From Rhizobiales bacterium dw_265 (GTDB taxonomy: Bacteria; Pseudomonadota; Alphaproteobacteria; Micropepsales; Micropepsaceae): a stretch of 64,000 nt of DNA. Of this stretch, positions 60,853-64,000 are shown piece by piece. The translations under genes were made by a program, and so were the position numbers. Where the stretch lies: the NCBI GenBank assembly GCA_018449595.1, contig JAAVUU010000007.1:144903-208902 (forward strand). Reading direction: 5' to 3'. The first letter of the stretch is position 1; each line of letters opens with the position of its first letter. The notes under the pieces were generated by a model. It was not told the origin of the DNA. It searched no databases and saw nothing but the letters and a program-made list of their open reading frames with translations.

Positions 60853-63380
60853 GCGATACTGACGAAACCAAGCGCCCGGCGAAAACGCTGTCGTTGAAGA
60901 AGACGGAAACCTCCACCGTCAAGCAGAGCTTCAGCCATGGCCGCACCAAGGCCGTGGTGGTGGAGAAAAAGCGTTCCGCCGCGCCGCCCGCGCCTGTCGT
61001 TGCCCCCAGGCCCGCCCCCAAGGTGGAAGCGCCCAAGGCCGCCGCGCCGGTTGTCGCCAGGGTGCCGGAAAAGCCCGCCGTGACCGCGCCGCGCGGCGTG
61101 GTGCTGCGCCAGCTTTCCGATGAGGAAAAGGCGCGCCGCGCCACCGCCCTGGCCGATGCCCGCGTCTCCGACAGCGAGGCCCGCCGGATCGCCGAGGCCG
61201 AAGCGCGCCGCCGCGCCCTGGAAGAAGAGCAGCTGAAGGTCGAGCGCCTGGCCGCCGAAAAGCGCAAGACCGAGGAGGAGGCCCGCAAGGCCGCCGACGA
61301 ACTGGCCAAGCAGCGCGCCGAAGCCGAAGCCGCCCGCCGCGCCGAAGCGCCCAAGACCGGCGAAGTGGTTGCCGGCGAAGCGCCGCGCCGCCGCCTGGAA
61401 AACGAGGAAGAAGAAGAAAACACCGCCAAGAAAATCGGCGGCAAGCTGGTGCCGGCCAAGGCGCCCGCGCCCAAGAAGGTGGCCGAGGGCGAACGCCGCC
61501 GCGGCAAGCTGACCGTCACCAAGGCGCTGTCCGACGATGACGAGCGCGTGCGCTCGGTGGCCAGCTATCGCCGCCACCTGCAGCGCGTCAACAAGGGCCA
61601 TCAGGTCCAGGCCGGCCCGGCCGGGCCGCGCGACATCGTGGTGCCGGAAACCATCACCGTGGCGGAACTCGCCAACCGCATGGCGCGCCGCACTGTGGAT
61701 GTCATCAAGGTGCTGATGAAGAACGGCATGATGGCCACGCCCAATGACGTGATCGACGCCGACACCGCCGAACTGGTGGCCACCGAATACGGCCATGTGG
61801 TCAAGCGCGTTGCCGAAAGCGATGTGCTGGAAGGCCTGACCGGCGAGAAGGACGAGGACTCCCATCTGGTGCCGCGTCCGCCGGTGGTCACCATCATGGG
61901 CCATGTCGACCATGGCAAGACCTCGCTGCTGGATGCGCTGCGCAAGACCGATGTGGTCGCGGGCGAAGCCGGCGGCATCACCCAGCATATCGGCGCCTAT
62001 CAGGTGCAGCTTGCCGGCGGACAGAAGATCACCTTCCTGGACACGCCCGGCCATGCCGCCTTCACCCAGATGCGGGCGCGCGGCGCCAAGGTCACCGATA
62101 TCGTGGTGCTGGTGGTTGCCGCCGATGACGGCGTCATGCCCCAGACGGTCGAGGCCATCGCCCATGCCAAGGCGGCGGGCGTGCCGATAATCGTGGCGGT
62201 CAACAAGATCGACAAGGGCGACGCCAACCCGACCCGGGTGAAGACGGAATTGCTGCAGCACGAAGTCCAGGTCGAGGACATGGGCGGCGAAACCCAGGCG
62301 GTGGAAGTTTCCGCCACCAAGGGCATCAACCTCGACAAGCTGACCGACGCCATCCTGCTGCAGGCCGAACTGCTGGACCTCAAGGCCAATCCCGACCGCG
62401 CCGCCGAAGGCGCCGTCATCGAAGCCAAGCTGGACAAGGGCCGCGGCCCGGTCGCCACCGTGCTGGTGCAGCGCGGCACCCTGAAGATCGGCGACATCGT
62501 GGTCGCCGGCGCCGAATGGGGCCGGGTGCGCCTGCTTGCCAATGAGCGCGGCGAGACGGTGAAGGAAGCCGGTCCCTCCACGCCCATCGAAGTGCTGGGC
62601 CTTTCGGCGGCGCCGGAAGCCGGCGACGAGATGGTGGTGGTCGAGAATGAGGCGCGCGCCCGCGAAGTCGCGGAATACCGCGCCAGGAAGCGCCGCGAAC
62701 AGCGCCAGGCCTCGTCGTCGCGCCAGACCCTCGACCAGTTGCTCAAGACCCGCGCGGTGGGCGAGAAGAAGCTGCTGCCGCTGGTGCTCAAGACCGACGT
62801 GCAGGGCTCGGCGGAAGCGATCGACGGCGCGCTGGCCAAGCTGGGCACCGACGAGGTCGGGGCGCAGATCCTGCAATCGGGTGTCGGCGGCATCACCGAA
62901 AGCGACGTGATCCTGGCCCATGCCAGTGGTGCTGCCGTAATTGGATTTAATGTGCGCGCCAACAACCAGGCGCGCGAGCGCGCCAAGCGCGACGGCGTGG
63001 AAATCCGCTATTACAACATCATCTACAATCTGGTGGATGACGTGAAGGCGGCGCTGTCGGGCATGCTGACGCCCGAGACGCGCGAGAAATTCCTGGGCAA
63101 TGCCGAAATCCTGGAAGTCTTCACCATCACCAAGGTCGGCAAGGTGGCGGGCTGCAAGGTCACCGAAGGCGTGATGCGGCGCGGCAGCAAGGTGCGCCTG
63201 ATCCGCGACAATGTCGTGATCCATGAAGGCGAGCTTTCGACCCTGAAGCGTTTCAAGGACGAAGTGAAAGAGGTCCAGGTCGGCCAGGAATGCGGCATGG
63301 CCTTCCTCAATTACCAGGACATGCAGAAGGGCGACGTCATCGAATGCTTCGATGTCGAAACCGTTCAGAGGGCGCTGTAA
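60849..63380 (+). CDS. infB: Translation initiation factor IF-2
   Basis: 843 residues. A long basic, Ala/Glu-rich N-terminus (1-250, including a helical [24 protein letters not shown] stretch), then IF2 N-terminal region, G domain with G1 [15 protein letters not shown] (near 350), G2 [13 protein letters not shown]3 DTPGHAAF, G4 [12 protein letters not shown], and domains II-IV with the C-terminal fMet-tRNA-binding [22 protein letters not shown]. Between infB and rbfA lies a long palindromic repeat. Confidence 0.98.
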   Translation: MSDTDETKRPAKTLSLKKTETSTVKQSFSHGRTKAVVVEKKRSAAPPAPVVAPRPAPKVEAPKAAAPVVARVPEKPAVTAPRGVVLRQLSDEEKARRATALADARVSDSEARRIAEAEARRRALEEEQLKVERLAAEKRKTEEEARKAADELAKQRAEAEAARRAEAPKTGEVVAGEAPRRRLENEEEEENTAKKIGGKLVPAKAPAPKKVAEGERRRGKLTVTKALSDDDERVRSVASYRRHLQRVNKGHQVQAGPAGPRDIVVPETITVAELANRMARRTVDVIKVLMKNGMMATPNDVIDADTAELVATEYGHVVKRVAESDVLEGLTGEKDEDSHLVPRPPVVTIMGHVDHGKTSLLDALRKTDVVAGEAGGITQHIGAYQVQLAGGQKITFLDTPGHAAFTQMRARGAKVTDIVVLVVAADDGVMPQTVEAIAHAKAAGVPIIVAVNKIDKGDANPTRVKTELLQHEVQVEDMGGETQAVEVSATKGINLDKLTDAILLQAELLDLKANPDRAAEGAVIEAKLDKGRGPVATVLVQRGTLKIGDIVVAGAEWGRVRLLANERGETVKEAGPSTPIEVLGLSAAPEAGDEMVVVENEARAREVAEYRARKRREQRQASSSRQTLDQLLKTRAVGEKKLLPLVLKTDVQGSAEAIDGALAKLGTDEVGAQILQSGVGGITESDVILAHASGAAVIGFNVRANNQARERAKRDGVEIRYYNIIYNLVDDVKAALSGMLTPETREKFLGNAEILEVFTITKVGKVAGCKVTEGVMRRGSKVRLIRDNVVIHEGELSTLKRFKDEVKEVQVGQECGMAFLNYQDMQKGDVIECFDVETVQRAL

Positions 63381-63387
63381 CACCGTT

Positions 63388-63522
63388 TGTCATCCCCGGC
63401 GAGCGCCGCGCAATGCGCGGCGCGAGGGAAGGGGACCCAGGCTTTATAATTTGAGCCAGGTTTCGACAGCCTGGGTTCCCTTCCCCTCGCATCGCTGTCG
63501 CGACGCTCGGCCGGGAATGACA
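63388..63522. repeat. Long palindromic repeat, GTC(A/G)TCCC family (copy 2)
   Basis: Ends: TGTCATCCCCGGCGAGCG (from 63388) and GCTCGGCCGGGAATGACA (to 63522). Inner arms: GCGAGGGAAGGGGACCCAGG (63422-63441) against CCTGGGTTCCCTTCCCCTCGC in reverse, around an AT-rich TTTATAATTTGAGCC centre. It splits infB and rbfA inside what is normally one operon. Confidence 0.85.
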
Positions 63523-63529
63523 AGAGAGC

Positions 63530-63994
63530 ATGATGTCCAACCGTCCGCCCCGATCTCCCCACCGACCGACCGGCCGCCGCACCGGGCGCAATGACGGTCC
63601 CTTGGGCCCGTCGCAGCGCCAGTTGCGCGTGGGCGAGGCGCTGCGCCATGCGCTGGCCGAAGTGCTGCGGGAAAACGACATCCGCGATCCCGAACTGGCG
63701 GGCGTGTCGGTGACCGTCACCCAGGTCAAGCCGTCGCCCGACATGCGCTATGCCACCGTCTATTGCGAGCCCCTGGGCGGGCAGAATGCCAAACAGATCG
63801 TGGCGGCGCTGAACCGGCACAAGGGATTTTTGCGCGGCGAAATGGGCCGGCTGCTGACCATGAAATTCACCCCCGACCTGCGCTTTGTCGAGGACGAGTC
63901 CTTTGCCGAGGCGCTGAAGATCGACACCATCCTGCGTTCGGAGCGCGTCAGCCGCGATATCGCCGCCGATGACGAAGACGGCGAAGAAGAATGA
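63530..63994 (+). CDS. rbfA: 30S ribosome-binding factor RbfA
   Basis: 154 residues, 30S assembly factor. A basic N-terminus (SPHRPTGRRTGRNDG) is unusual in length. The KH-like core shows QRQLRVGEALRHALAEVLREN and SVTVTQVKPSPDMRYATVYCEPLGG in pieces, then LTMKFTPDLRFVEDESF and an acidic tail (DDEDGEEE). Two ATGs in tandem occur at 63530 and 63533. It is complete, ending 6 bases from the window edge. Confidence 0.96.
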   Translation: MMSNRPPRSPHRPTGRRTGRNDGPLGPSQRQLRVGEALRHALAEVLRENDIRDPELAGVSVTVTQVKPSPDMRYATVYCEPLGGQNAKQIVAALNRHKGFLRGEMGRLLTMKFTPDLRFVEDESFAEALKIDTILRSERVSRDIAADDEDGEEE

Positions 63995-64000
63995 TAGCAA

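Noticed and set aside
60645..63383. Long minus-strand open frame opposite infB
   Set aside because: Antisense shadow of infB; no start signal or homology, and infB is certain.

Overview
The window is high-GC chromosomal DNA from an alphaproteobacterium. The evidence is gene order and content: ppsR facing hemE (the pair that flanks the Caulobacter origin), hemE-hemH-hemJ-rho, mnmE-mnmG-rsmG-parA-parB, a senC/regB/regA redox module, an mmcB gene behind a GAAC-N7-GAAC SOS box, GANTC sites, and the rimP-nusA-ylxR-infB-rbfA block. I cannot name the genus; a free-living heterotroph of the Caulobacterales/Micropepsales/Rhizobiales sphere is plausible. No prophage, insertion sequence, integron or CRISPR array is visible.

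Layout. 1-5632: mostly minus-strand housekeeping genes (mltA partial, Tim44-like, dnaQ, coaE, aroE, maf, ppsR) plus secB. 5633-5924: candidate replication origin, where gene direction switches to plus (hemE, hemH, hemJ, rho). 10.0-16.1 kb: accessory minus-strand block with a VapC-type toxin-antitoxin pair, a cupin + RuBisCO-like protein pair, a quinone oxidoreductase, a dienelactone hydrolase and a thioredoxin-domain protein. 16.2-22.6 kb: mnmE, mnmG, rsmG, parA, parB with two variant parS sites inside mnmG and rsmG. 22.6-29.9 kb: hisA-hisH, membrane proteins, lepA, a glycosyltransferase-like protein, a methyltransferase. 29.9-34.0 kb: pheT, pheS, rplT, rpmI. 34.3-48.1 kb: small envelope, stress and redox genes (VanZ, mscL, msrB, histone-H1-like, LysR/wrbA, antiporter, YidB, VanX-like peptidase, CHASE2 cyclase-like, PQQ-type dehydrogenase) and two tRNAs (Arg-CCG, Ala-CGC). 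48.2-54.8 kb: yggT, folD, senC, regB, regA, yjbR, mmcB, M24 peptidase, hisB. 55.0-64.0 kb: metK, yefM-yoeB, trmB, then rimP to rbfA.

How the genes work together. The origin and parS/ParAB section would start replication and segregate the origin. Haem synthesis sits next to the origin. The cupin/RuBisCO-like operon suggests salvage of methylthioadenosine (a by-product of S-adenosylmethionine use) toward isoprenoid precursors, and metK lies in the same window behind an operator-like palindrome. RegB/RegA/SenC give redox control, and MmcB gives SOS-linked repair.

The most notable non-coding structure is a set of intergenic palindromes: a TGTCATGGCC...GGCCATGACA family with cloverleaf-like copies, a GTCATCCC...GGATGAC family in short and long forms, and hairpins closed by GCGAAGC. 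The 3' end of hisB has a divergent second copy just downstream and a 16-base inverted repeat, suggesting a rearrangement.
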